Positions 1 through 6,629 of a stretch of 64,000 nucleotides of DNA are shown here, in pieces. Numbering within the stretch: position 1 is the stretch's first letter; each line of letters starts with the position of its first letter. A model generated the notes under the pieces. The model searched no databases. It was not told the DNA's origin and saw only the letters and a program-made list of their open reading frames with translations. The DNA comes from an uncultured Sterolibacteriaceae bacterium (GTDB lineage Bacteria > Pseudomonadota > Gammaproteobacteria > Burkholderiales > Rhodocyclaceae): positions 310,001 to 374,000 of the forward strand of contig CALARK010000021.1 of NCBI GenBank assembly GCA_937888595.1, in the 5' to 3' direction. A program made the position numbers and the translations under genes.

Positions 1-1231
1 CGTGCATCCGCAGGCTGCCGGCATACGCGATCGCGACGAGCGTCGCCGCCATCGCCAGCCAGCCGACCCGCCCGTAGCCGACCACGCGCCCCTCGGCCGT
101 CATCGCGATCAGCGCCCCACCCAGCCAGGCCGAAAAGCCCGAAGCGAAACTGTGCACCGCGCTGTTCATCGACAGGAAGGTGCCGCGCAGCTTCGGTTGC
201 GCGGCCGAGGTGACGATAGCCATCACGGGCACCATGCGGCCCGGCACGAAGATGAAGAACAGCATCGAGCAGGCGATCATCAGCCACAGCGGCACGGGCA
301 CCAGGTGGGTCTGGATGAACAGCGGGGCCAGCGAACACAGCGCGACCAGGCGATAGACCCGCACCTTGCCGTGCCGGTCGGCCAGGCGCCCGATGCGGCG
401 CGCCGTGAGGAAGGAGGCCACGCCGCCGACGAGATAGATCAGCGGAATGTCTTCCTGACGGATGCCGACGTTCGCGGTGATGTAGATCGTGATGTAGGGA
501 ATCACCGTGAAGCCGGAGAACACCGCCAGCGCCATGAACAGCAGTGCGCGCAGGTGGTTCGCGTCGCGCAGGACGGCGGCGATCGCGGCGAGGGGATGGG
601 CGCGCTCCCCCTCCGCCTCCTCATGCCCCGGCGCGGCCGACGGCAGATGGCAGCGCAACTCGGGCAGCGCGCGCCAGCCGAGCACCAGCAGCGCCGCGGC
701 CAGCGCGGCGATGAAGAAAAAGGGCATGCGCCAGCCGAAATGGTTGGCGAGATAGAGCGAGAGCGGCACGCCCGCGATGGTGGAGAGCGAGAACGCCGAC
801 ATGATGGTGCCGCTGGCGCGGCCGCGCCGCTCGAAGGGAATCAGGTCGCCCACCACCGTCTGCACCATCGCGCCAAGCACGCCCCCGAAGGCGCCGGCCA
901 GGCCGCGCGCGCCCAGCAGGGTCCAGTAGCCGGGCGCCAGCGCACAGGCCAGCGTCGCCATACCGAACAGGGCGAACAGGACGAGCAGCAGCCGCTTGCG
1001 CTCGAAGCGGTCCACGAAGGTCGCGGCCAGCAGGCCGGAAACGCCCGCCGTCAGGGAGTACGACGAGACGAGAAAACCGAACTCGTGCGTGTCGATGCCG
1101 AGCGCGCGCATCAGCATCGGCCCGAGCGGCATCATGATCATGAAGTCGAGGATGTGCGCGAACTGGATGCCGGCGAGCGTCAGCAGCAGGGCGCGCTCGC
1201 GGGCGGGGTCGAGGGGGGTGGTGTCAGTCAT
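1..1231 (-). CDS. MFS transporter (DHA1-type exporter), C-terminus cut by window edge
   Basis: About 410 codons are visible, running leftward out of the window. The start is the ATG at 1229-1231, opening MTDTTPLDPARERALLLTLA. Successive hydrophobic segments are typical of a 12-TM major facilitator protein. A conserved loop with FVDRFERKRLLL sits between TM2 and TM3, and RIGRLADRHGKVRVY sits in the second half. The first TM with FAHILDFMIMMPLGPML resembles the DHA1 drug or arabinose efflux group. The substrate cannot be read from sequence. A 24-bp repeat copy lies just upstream of the start. Confidence 0.85.
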   Translation of the reverse strand, partial: MTDTTPLDPARERALLLTLAGIQFAHILDFMIMMPLGPMLMRALGIDTHEFGFLVSSYSLTAGVSGLLAATFVDRFERKRLLLVLFALFGMATLACALAPGYWTLLGARGLAGAFGGVLGAMVQTVVGDLIPFERRGRASGTIMSAFSLSTIAGVPLSLYLANHFGWRMPFFFIAALAAALLVLGWRALPELRCHLPSAAPGHEEAEGERAHPLAAIAAVLRDANHLRALLFMALAVFSGFTVIPYITIYITANVGIRQEDIPLIYLVGGVASFLTARRIGRLADRHGKVRVYRLVALCSLAPLFIQTHLVPVPLWLMIACSMLFFIFVPGRMVPVMAIVTSAAQPKLRGTFLSMNSAVHSFASGFSAWLGGALIAMTAEGRVVGYGRVGWLAMAATLVAIAYAGSLRMH

Positions 1232-1271
1232 GGGACAAAAGGCAAGCGTGCCGCACGATACCTGATTCGCG

Positions 1272-1293
1272 AAAAGTCGGCGGCGGCGGAACG
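1272..1293 (+). repeat. 24-bp repeat, + orientation (diverged)
   Basis: Matches the repeat from AAAAGTCGG onward with two mismatches over 22 bases. It lies between the MFS gene start and the katG terminator. Confidence 0.6.
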
Positions 1294-1323
1294 AAAAAAG
1301 CCCGCACCGTTGCCGGCACGGGC
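1294..1323 (-). terminator. Intrinsic terminator of katG
   Basis: Read on the minus strand, a 10-bp stem (two G-T wobbles) closes a GCAA tetraloop and is followed by six T. It begins about 20 bases past the katG stop codon. Confidence 0.9.
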
Positions 1324-1343
1324 TCGAGCCACTGCGACCGGGC

Positions 1344-3524
1344 TTACTGCAGGTCGAAGCGGTCGGCGTTCATGACCTTGACCCACGCGGCGATGAAGTC
1401 AGCCACGAACTTCTGCTTGGCGTCGTCCTGCGCATAGACCTCGGCGTAGGCACGCAGAATCGAGTTCGAGCCGAACACCAGGTCGACGCGGGTGGCCGTC
1501 CAGCGGGTGGCGCCCGTCTTGCGATCGACGATCGCATAGCTGTTGCGCCCCGTCGGCTTCCACGTGTAGGCCATGTCGGTCAGGTTGACGAAGAAGTCGT
1601 TGGTCAGCGCGCCGACGCGGTCGGTAAAGACGCCATGCTGCGTACCCCCATGGTTCGTCCCGATCACGCGCATGCCGCCGATCAGCGCCGTCATCTCATG
1701 CGCGGTGAGGCGCATCAATTGGGCACGGTCGAGCAACAGTTCCTCGGGCTGAACCACGTAGTCCTTCTTCAGCCAGTTGCGGAAGCCGTCGGCCAAGGGT
1801 TCGAGCACGTCGAAGGATTCGGCATCGGTCATCGCCGCCGTAGCGTCGCCACGACCCGGGGCGAAGGGCACGGTCACGTCGAAGCCTGCCGCCTTCGCCG
1901 CCTGCTCGACGCCGACGTTGCCGGCCAGCACGATCACGTCGGCCACGCTCGCACCCGTTTCGGCGGCGATCTTTTCATACACCGCCAAAACCTTGGCGAG
2001 GCGCGCCGGCTCGTTGCCTTCCCAGTCCTTCTGCGGGGCGAGGCGGATGCGCGCGCCATTAGCACCGCCACGCTTGTCCGAGCCACGGAAGGTGCGTGCC
2101 GAATCCCACGCCGTGGACACCATTTCGCTGACCGACAGACCGCTGGCGGCGATCTTCGCCTTCACGGCGGCGACGTCGTAGTCGCTGCGGCCGGCGGGCA
2201 CCGGGTCCTGCCAGATCAAATCCTCTTTCGGTACGTCCGGGCCGAGGTAGCGCGCCTTCGGGCCCATGTCGCGGTGGGTCAGCTTGAACCAGGCGCGGGC
2301 GAAGGCATCCTCGAAGGCCTTCGGATCCTGGTGGAAGCGCTCGGAAATCTTGCGGTATTCCGGGTCCATCTTCATCGCCATGTCGGCATCGGTCATCATC
2401 GGCTTGACGCGTTTGGTCGGGTCCTCTGCGTCAATCGGCATGTCTTCTTCGGCGATGTTGATCGGCTCCCACTGATGCGCGCCGGCCGGGCTCTTGGTGA
2501 GCTGCCAGTCGTAACGCAGCAACAGGTCGAAGTAGCTCCCCCGGCCCGTGTTCCATTTCATCGGGTAGGTGGTCCACGCGCCCTCGATGCCACTGGTCAC
2601 CGTGTCGCGGCCGATGCCGCGCGTCGTGTGGTTGTTCCAGCCGAGGCCCTGCTCCTCGATGTCCGCGCCTTCGGGCGCGGCACCCAGATTGGCGGCGCTG
2701 CCGTTGCCGTGTGCCTTGCCGACGGTGTGGCCGCCGGCGGTGAGCGCGACGGTTTCTTCATCGTTCATCGCCATGCGGGCGAAGGTGACGCGCACGTCGC
2801 GCGCCGTCTTGAGCGGGTCGGGCTTGCCGTCCACACCTTCCGGGTTCACGTAGATCAGGCCCATCATCACGGCGGCGAGCGGGTTTTCGAGGTCGCGTTC
2901 GCCGGAGTAGCGGCTGCCGGTGCTGCCGCTCGGCGCCAGCCATTCCTTCTCGGAACCCCAGTAGGTGTCCTTCTCCGGATGCCAGATGTCTTCGCGGCCG
3001 AAGCCGAAGCCGAAGGTCTTGAGGCCCATCGACTCGTAGGCCATCGTGCCGGCGAGGATGATCAGGTCGGCCCAGCTCACCTTGTTGCCGTACTTTTTCT
3101 TGATCGGCCAGAGCAGGCGGCGTGCCTTGTCGAGGTTGGCGTTGTCGGGCCAGGAGTTGATCGGCGCGAAGCGCTGGTTGCCGGTGCCGCCGCCACCGCG
3201 ACCGTCGGCGATGCGATAGGTGCCGGCCGAGTGCCAGGCCATGCGGATCATCAGGCCGCCGTAATGGCCCCAGTCGGCCGGCCACCAGTCCTGCGAATCC
3301 GTCATCAGCGCCTTGACGTCCTTCTTCAGCGCCTCGATGTCGAGCTTCCTGAGTTCTTCGCGGTAGTTGAAATCCTTGCCCAGCGGATTGGTCTTGCTGT
3401 CGTGCTGGTGCAGGATGTCGAGGTTCAGGGCCTTGGGCCACCAGTCCATGTGGGCCATGTTGGCAGAGGTCACTCCGCCGTGCATCACGGGACATTTGCC
3501 TGGGGTATTCGCAGGGTTGCTCAT
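1344..3524 (-). CDS. katG: Catalase-peroxidase KatG
   Basis: Bifunctional haem catalase-peroxidase that breaks down H2O2, 726 aa, the usual length for the family. The distal active-site residues are Arg94, Trp97 and His98 (in LMIRMAWHSAGTYR), and the proximal haem-ligand region is GGHTVGKAHG. The duplicated, haem-less C-terminal half is intact. The start is the ATG at 3522-3524 (MSNPANTPGKCPVMHGG), with AAGGAGAT 8 bases upstream; a longer frame reaching 3602 has no such site. An OxyR-type half operator lies about 110 bases upstream and a strong terminator follows, so it is probably monocistronic and peroxide-induced. Confidence 0.97.
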   Translation of the reverse strand: MSNPANTPGKCPVMHGGVTSANMAHMDWWPKALNLDILHQHDSKTNPLGKDFNYREELRKLDIEALKKDVKALMTDSQDWWPADWGHYGGLMIRMAWHSAGTYRIADGRGGGGTGNQRFAPINSWPDNANLDKARRLLWPIKKKYGNKVSWADLIILAGTMAYESMGLKTFGFGFGREDIWHPEKDTYWGSEKEWLAPSGSTGSRYSGERDLENPLAAVMMGLIYVNPEGVDGKPDPLKTARDVRVTFARMAMNDEETVALTAGGHTVGKAHGNGSAANLGAAPEGADIEEQGLGWNNHTTRGIGRDTVTSGIEGAWTTYPMKWNTGRGSYFDLLLRYDWQLTKSPAGAHQWEPINIAEEDMPIDAEDPTKRVKPMMTDADMAMKMDPEYRKISERFHQDPKAFEDAFARAWFKLTHRDMGPKARYLGPDVPKEDLIWQDPVPAGRSDYDVAAVKAKIAASGLSVSEMVSTAWDSARTFRGSDKRGGANGARIRLAPQKDWEGNEPARLAKVLAVYEKIAAETGASVADVIVLAGNVGVEQAAKAAGFDVTVPFAPGRGDATAAMTDAESFDVLEPLADGFRNWLKKDYVVQPEELLLDRAQLMRLTAHEMTALIGGMRVIGTNHGGTQHGVFTDRVGALTNDFFVNLTDMAYTWKPTGRNSYAIVDRKTGATRWTATRVDLVFGSNSILRAYAEVYAQDDAKQKFVADFIAAWVKVMNADRFDLQ

Positions 3525-3628
3525 GGTTCGCATCTCCTTTTCGCGTTGTGGTGTCGACATGGATTGCTCAAAACTATCCATGCCTTGGAGACTACGCGCC
3601 ACAAACTATGAAGGCCATTGAATCCTCG

Positions 3629-3643
3629 CTATCGGGTCGATAG
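3629..3643. promoter_or_regulatory. OxyR-type half operator (CTAT-N7-ATAG) upstream of katG
   Basis: CTAT at 3629-3632 and ATAG at 3640-3643 are seven bases apart, the spacing of the central OxyR half sites. They lie in a perfect 8-bp inverted repeat (3627-3634 and 3638-3645). The outer ATAG/CTAT elements are absent. katG is a classical OxyR target and an OxyR gene is in this window. Confidence 0.6.
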
Positions 3644-3645
3644 CG

Positions 3646-3668
3646 AAAATCGGTGCCGGCGGGACGGC
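3646..3668 (+). repeat. 24-bp repeat, + orientation, left of the HEPN cassette
   Basis: One base deleted (AAAATCGG) and one change (GGTGCC). It abuts the OxyR-like palindrome and is in the same orientation as the copy at 5208, so the two flank the low-GC cassette as direct repeats. Confidence 0.8.
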
Positions 3669-3711
3669 GGGGTGCGACCCGAAGCGGTAGTAGGCAACTA
3701 AGGAAAGCTGA

Positions 3712-3776
3712 CGCTCTGGAACGTTCAAGCTCAGGGGCGCGAAGCCGGCTTGCCGGCGAAGCGTTCCACTGGAGCG
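3712..3776. repeat. Imperfect inverted repeat downstream of the HEPN gene
   Basis: CGCTCTGGAACG (3712-3723) faces CGTTCCACTGGAGCG (3762-3776); the arms pair except for a 3-base bulge. Between them is a smaller GCCGGC/GCCGGC pairing. It ends five bases before the HEPN stop codon and has no T-run. It may be a 3' RNA structure or a cassette boundary. Confidence 0.35.
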
Positions 3777-3781
3777 GGATG

Positions 3782-4360
3782 TTAGCCAACTTGGCTGAGC
3801 CAGTCGCGGACAATGGAATCAATGCGCGCAATCTCGATCTCTGGCAATACATTCGTGTGCATGATGATATTTCGGCACGCCTCAAGGTCAGCGAAGCGCG
3901 AGTTGATCCAGGCTTGCTCTGGAAACAAATCGCTGAAATCAGACCAGTTGGCAATGATGATCTGCCCAAGATTCCCAAAGAATGTATAGCCGATGTTGTG
4001 AACTGCCCGACTCGATAGATACCGATTAGCCCGCTCCTTTTCTTTTAACTTTTCAACGTTCTCTTTGATTTTTTGCGGTACCTTGGAATCCCACCAATTG
4101 GGGCCATGGCGCTCAATGAGTCGCTGAGAAATAAGTTCGCGCACAGCATTTTCGAGGCAAAAGAAGGCGACGTACACATGCTGCATGCGGAGAGCCTGAA
4201 ATCGAACTTGAGGACTGAAGTCCTTTATCTCGATTAGGTTAAGTGGCGTAACGTCACGTTCAGCGACGACGGCGATACCTTGTTCCTGTAGGCGGTTTAG
4301 GGTGTCCTCCAATAGCATGGCATCCCAAACACCCTTCTCGATCTGCGCTATGCCATCCAT
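3782..4360 (-). CDS. Swt1-type HEPN domain protein (putative RNase)
   Basis: 192 aa. A C-terminal RNIIMH motif (Arg163-His168) has the R-x4-H pattern of HEPN ribonucleases, in a helical context (residues 50-180) resembling Swt1-family HEPN domains. The start ATG at 4358-4360 has GGGAG six bases upstream and lies two bases past the stop of the DUF5343 gene, so the two are one operon. Base composition (about 48 percent GC) is far below its neighbours, which implies recent transfer. HEPN proteins commonly serve as toxins or defence effectors; that role here is inferred. No separate antitoxin is seen unless it is the DUF5343 partner. Confidence 0.75.
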   Translation of the reverse strand: MDGIAQIEKGVWDAMLLEDTLNRLQEQGIAVVAERDVTPLNLIEIKDFSPQVRFQALRMQHVYVAFFCLENAVRELISQRLIERHGPNWWDSKVPQKIKENVEKLKEKERANRYLSSRAVHNIGYTFFGNLGQIIIANWSDFSDLFPEQAWINSRFADLEACRNIIMHTNVLPEIEIARIDSIVRDWLSQVG

Positions 4361-4362
4361 TG

Positions 4363-4989
4363 CTACTCCCCAAGATGCTCTTTAAGACTCTTAAATATTG
4401 CGTTGTAGACAGCGATTTCCGTCGTGGCTGGCAAGTGAATTTCGATGTTGTAACGGAAGGCCAGCTTGTGCTGGGCATGGGGGATAGCTGATACAGGAAG
4501 AATGGCGGCATTGTTTGTTTCGGTGGGTGGTGTTGCCGTCTCAGGACGTGACTCATCTGATCGCTCGCGTGCAGAAAAGTTCGCGAATGAACACAGCGCC
4601 ACAAACGTGTTGGTCATGAGGCTGACATAGCGCTCTTCTGCTTCGGAAACTCGGGCTATGGCACCCTTGATCGTTTCCTTCGATTCCTTGTGGATATTCT
4701 CGTTAATAGAAAATAGCTCGGAGTACAGCTCGCGAATTCCTTCCGCAAGAACAAAGGGGGCCTCGGATTTGCTTCTGTACGTACGGTAGCGCTGAGTAGG
4801 AATGCCTGATGCATCGAGAAAGCCAAGCTTCTTAAGTAGGCTAGGCAGCGCGCGGTCGTTTGAGCTCGCAAAGCCAAGCTTCTTCATGAATTCGAACGTA
4901 AAACGATCCGGAACCGCCGCAGATTGAATCTGCGAGAAGAGTTCCCCCAATCGCTTTGAGGATACGAGATACGGAATTTCAGCGGTCAA
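4363..4989 (-). CDS. DUF5343 domain protein, partner of the HEPN gene
   Basis: 208 aa. Residues 5-110 match the DUF5343 pattern as I remember it: IPYLVSSKRLGELFSQIQSA, RFTFEFMKKLGF, ALPSLLKKLGFLDASGIPT and a following REL-SELFSIN segment. This resembles a winged-helix module. A low-complexity Ser/Glu/Thr stretch (about 143-165) links to a C-terminal segment with alternating hydrophobics. The start is TTG at 4987-4989, chosen because a perfect AGGAGG lies nine bases upstream. It shares the low GC of the HEPN gene and is first in the operon. Function unknown; it may sense or neutralise the HEPN partner. Confidence 0.75.
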   Translation of the reverse strand: MTAEIPYLVSSKRLGELFSQIQSAAVPDRFTFEFMKKLGFASSNDRALPSLLKKLGFLDASGIPTQRYRTYRSKSEAPFVLAEGIRELYSELFSINENIHKESKETIKGAIARVSEAEERYVSLMTNTFVALCSFANFSARERSDESRPETATPPTETNNAAILPVSAIPHAQHKLAFRYNIEIHLPATTEIAVYNAIFKSLKEHLGE

Positions 4990-5207
4990 GATAAGCCTCC
5001 TAGATGATTGGGTTGGCTAACAGTGTTTACACGGACGCTAGGGTCCGTATAACAATTGATATTGATGCAGAATTAAGTTCATAGTTTTCAGTCAGTTGAT
5101 GTCCTGCCGGTCAGTATAACAACTCCAATATACCGGATGCATGCAGGGGGCTATGACCGCTTTGAGAGAGTGCAGGTAAAGGTCCGCTCCTGGCCGAACG
5201 CAGAAAT

Positions 5208-5231
5208 AAAAGTCGGCGCCGGCGGGACGGC
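5208..5231 (+). repeat. 24-bp repeat, + orientation, perfect copy
   Basis: 24 of 24 matches. It lies 10 bases beyond the nnrS stop and, together with the copy at 3646, flanks the DUF5343-HEPN cassette. In the nnrS transcript it reads as a GC-rich element ending in TTTT. Confidence 0.95.
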
Positions 5232-5241
5232 AGCTGCAAGG

Positions 5242-6444
5242 CTACGGGATCGCCGTTCCCTTGCAGCCATGCAGTCCGTCGGCTCGCGGGCGCAGGAACA
5301 GCGGCACCATGTGCCAGGCGAAGAGGCCGTAGCCGGTCGTCCACAGCAGGCCCGCGGCGGCGAGGAAGGCCGTCGTCTCCACGCCCGGCCACGCGGACAA
5401 TGCACGCACGAGCGCGGCAACCGCGATCAGCGCGGCGCCGAGCGGGAACCAGCGGCGCGCCTCGAACGGCTGTCCGCAGTGGGCGCGGCCGGCGATGCCC
5501 ATCACGGCATAGATCGCCAGGCCGAGCGCACCGACGGTGAGCAGATGCCGGCCGGCGCTGAACAGGCCGGTATCGAATATCAGCGCGATACCCATCGTCG
5601 CATAGCCCGTCGCCATGGCGACATAGACGGCATAGAGCATCAGCACGCGGGGATGGAAAAGGGCCCGGCCGACATGCCAGTCGCGCATCAGGTTGAACAC
5701 CGCGAGTGCCGCGGCCAGCGCAAGTCCGCCGGGCAGGGGGGTATCCGGCAGGAAGCATTCCGCCGCGGTGTAGAGGCCGATCGTCAGGATTGCCAGCCGG
5801 CGCCGTGGCGGACGGGCGAGGTATTCGCCGCCGCCACCGGTCTCCTCGATGGCGTGATTGACGATGCGCATCGAGACGCGTGACAGCGCGAGGATGATCA
5901 GCATCATGAAGATGCCGAGCGTCGCATGCAGCCAGCGGGCCGGATGATAGCCGGCCAGCGCGTCGGCATAAAAACCGGCGACGCAGGCCATGAAGCCGCC
6001 GATGGCCCAGAGGAAGGCGAGGTGTCCCCGGCCGGGGTCGCGCCACAGGCGCGGCACGACGAGGCGGGCGAGTCCGCCCAGCAGGGCGAGGTGCAGCAGG
6101 CCGGCGAGCGCCACGGCCGGCGTGCCGAGCCAGCCGGAAGTCCAGAAGGCCAGCCGGCCGAGCAGCCAGAGCACGGCCAGCCCCTGCAGCGGCCGCGCGG
6201 TGAAGTCCGCACCGCCGGCGAAGGAAGGCACGACGGTCAGCAGGAAACCCGTCATCGCCGCGAAGGCGAAACCGAACAGCAGTTCGTGCGCATGCCAGAC
6301 AAAGGGGCCGCCGGGCACGGCCGGCAGCGGCAGGCCGACCGCAAGAAACAGGCTCCACGTCGCCACCAGCAGCGGCGCGGAAAGCCCGGCGAACAGGAAA
6401 AACGGCCGCAGGCCGCAACTCCAGAGCGGATGATCGGAATTCAT
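5242..6444 (-). CDS. nnrS: NnrS family haem-copper membrane protein
   Basis: 400 aa, about 12 hydrophobic segments, integral inner-membrane protein. It opens with LWSCGLRPFFLFAGLSAPLL, has WHAHELLFGFAFAAMTGFLLT (His residues of TM2-3), then ALSRVSMRIVNHAIEETGGG and ATGYATMG, and ends with a WTTGYGLFAWHMVPLFLRP segment; all are characteristic of NnrS. Family members bind haem and copper and relieve nitrosative stress during denitrification. It is followed by a repeat copy rather than a classical terminator. The start ATG at 6442-6444 has only a weak ribosome binding site. Confidence 0.92.
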   Translation of the reverse strand: MNSDHPLWSCGLRPFFLFAGLSAPLLVATWSLFLAVGLPLPAVPGGPFVWHAHELLFGFAFAAMTGFLLTVVPSFAGGADFTARPLQGLAVLWLLGRLAFWTSGWLGTPAVALAGLLHLALLGGLARLVVPRLWRDPGRGHLAFLWAIGGFMACVAGFYADALAGYHPARWLHATLGIFMMLIILALSRVSMRIVNHAIEETGGGGEYLARPPRRRLAILTIGLYTAAECFLPDTPLPGGLALAAALAVFNLMRDWHVGRALFHPRVLMLYAVYVAMATGYATMGIALIFDTGLFSAGRHLLTVGALGLAIYAVMGIAGRAHCGQPFEARRWFPLGAALIAVAALVRALSAWPGVETTAFLAAAGLLWTTGYGLFAWHMVPLFLRPRADGLHGCKGTAIP

Positions 6445-6480
6445 GAGCGCCTTATAGCAGACCGGCGCGCCGGAACGGCA

Positions 6481-6618
6481 TCAGACTCGCGGACGACCGC
6501 CGCGGCAGTGAGTGATCCCGATGGAGACGGAGTCGAGGCCGGGGATGCCGGCCGGTTCCTCGGCGACCGCACCGACCTCGCGGTCGTGCTGCCCGCTGGC
6601 CAGCTCGTGGGTGGTCAA
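6481..6618 (-). CDS. Possible 45-aa protein downstream of feoB
   Basis: A TTG start (6616-6618) follows AGGAAAG by four bases and lies 12 bases past the feoB stop; the frame ends at 6481. The sequence is acidic in the middle (QHDREVGAVAEEP) and ends ITHCRGGRPRV. It is not a FeoC winged helix. It could be a small Feo accessory protein or simply untranslated 3' sequence. Confidence 0.35.
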   Translation of the reverse strand: MTTHELASGQHDREVGAVAEEPAGIPGLDSVSIGITHCRGGRPRV

Positions 6619-6629
6619 CGGCTTTCCTG

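Noticed and set aside
2..1375. 457-codon + strand frame at the window start
   Set aside because: His/Arg/Gln-rich shadow of the minus-strand MFS gene, which is not terminated in the window but has clear TM segments.
1635..3611. 658-codon open frame on the + strand opposite katG
   Set aside because: katG is certain; the antisense frame is an artefact of GC-rich codon usage, with no recognisable protein features.
5047..5124. GTATAACAA direct repeats upstream of the DUF5343 gene as an operator
   Set aside because: Two nine-base matches in AT-rich DNA are too weak alone.
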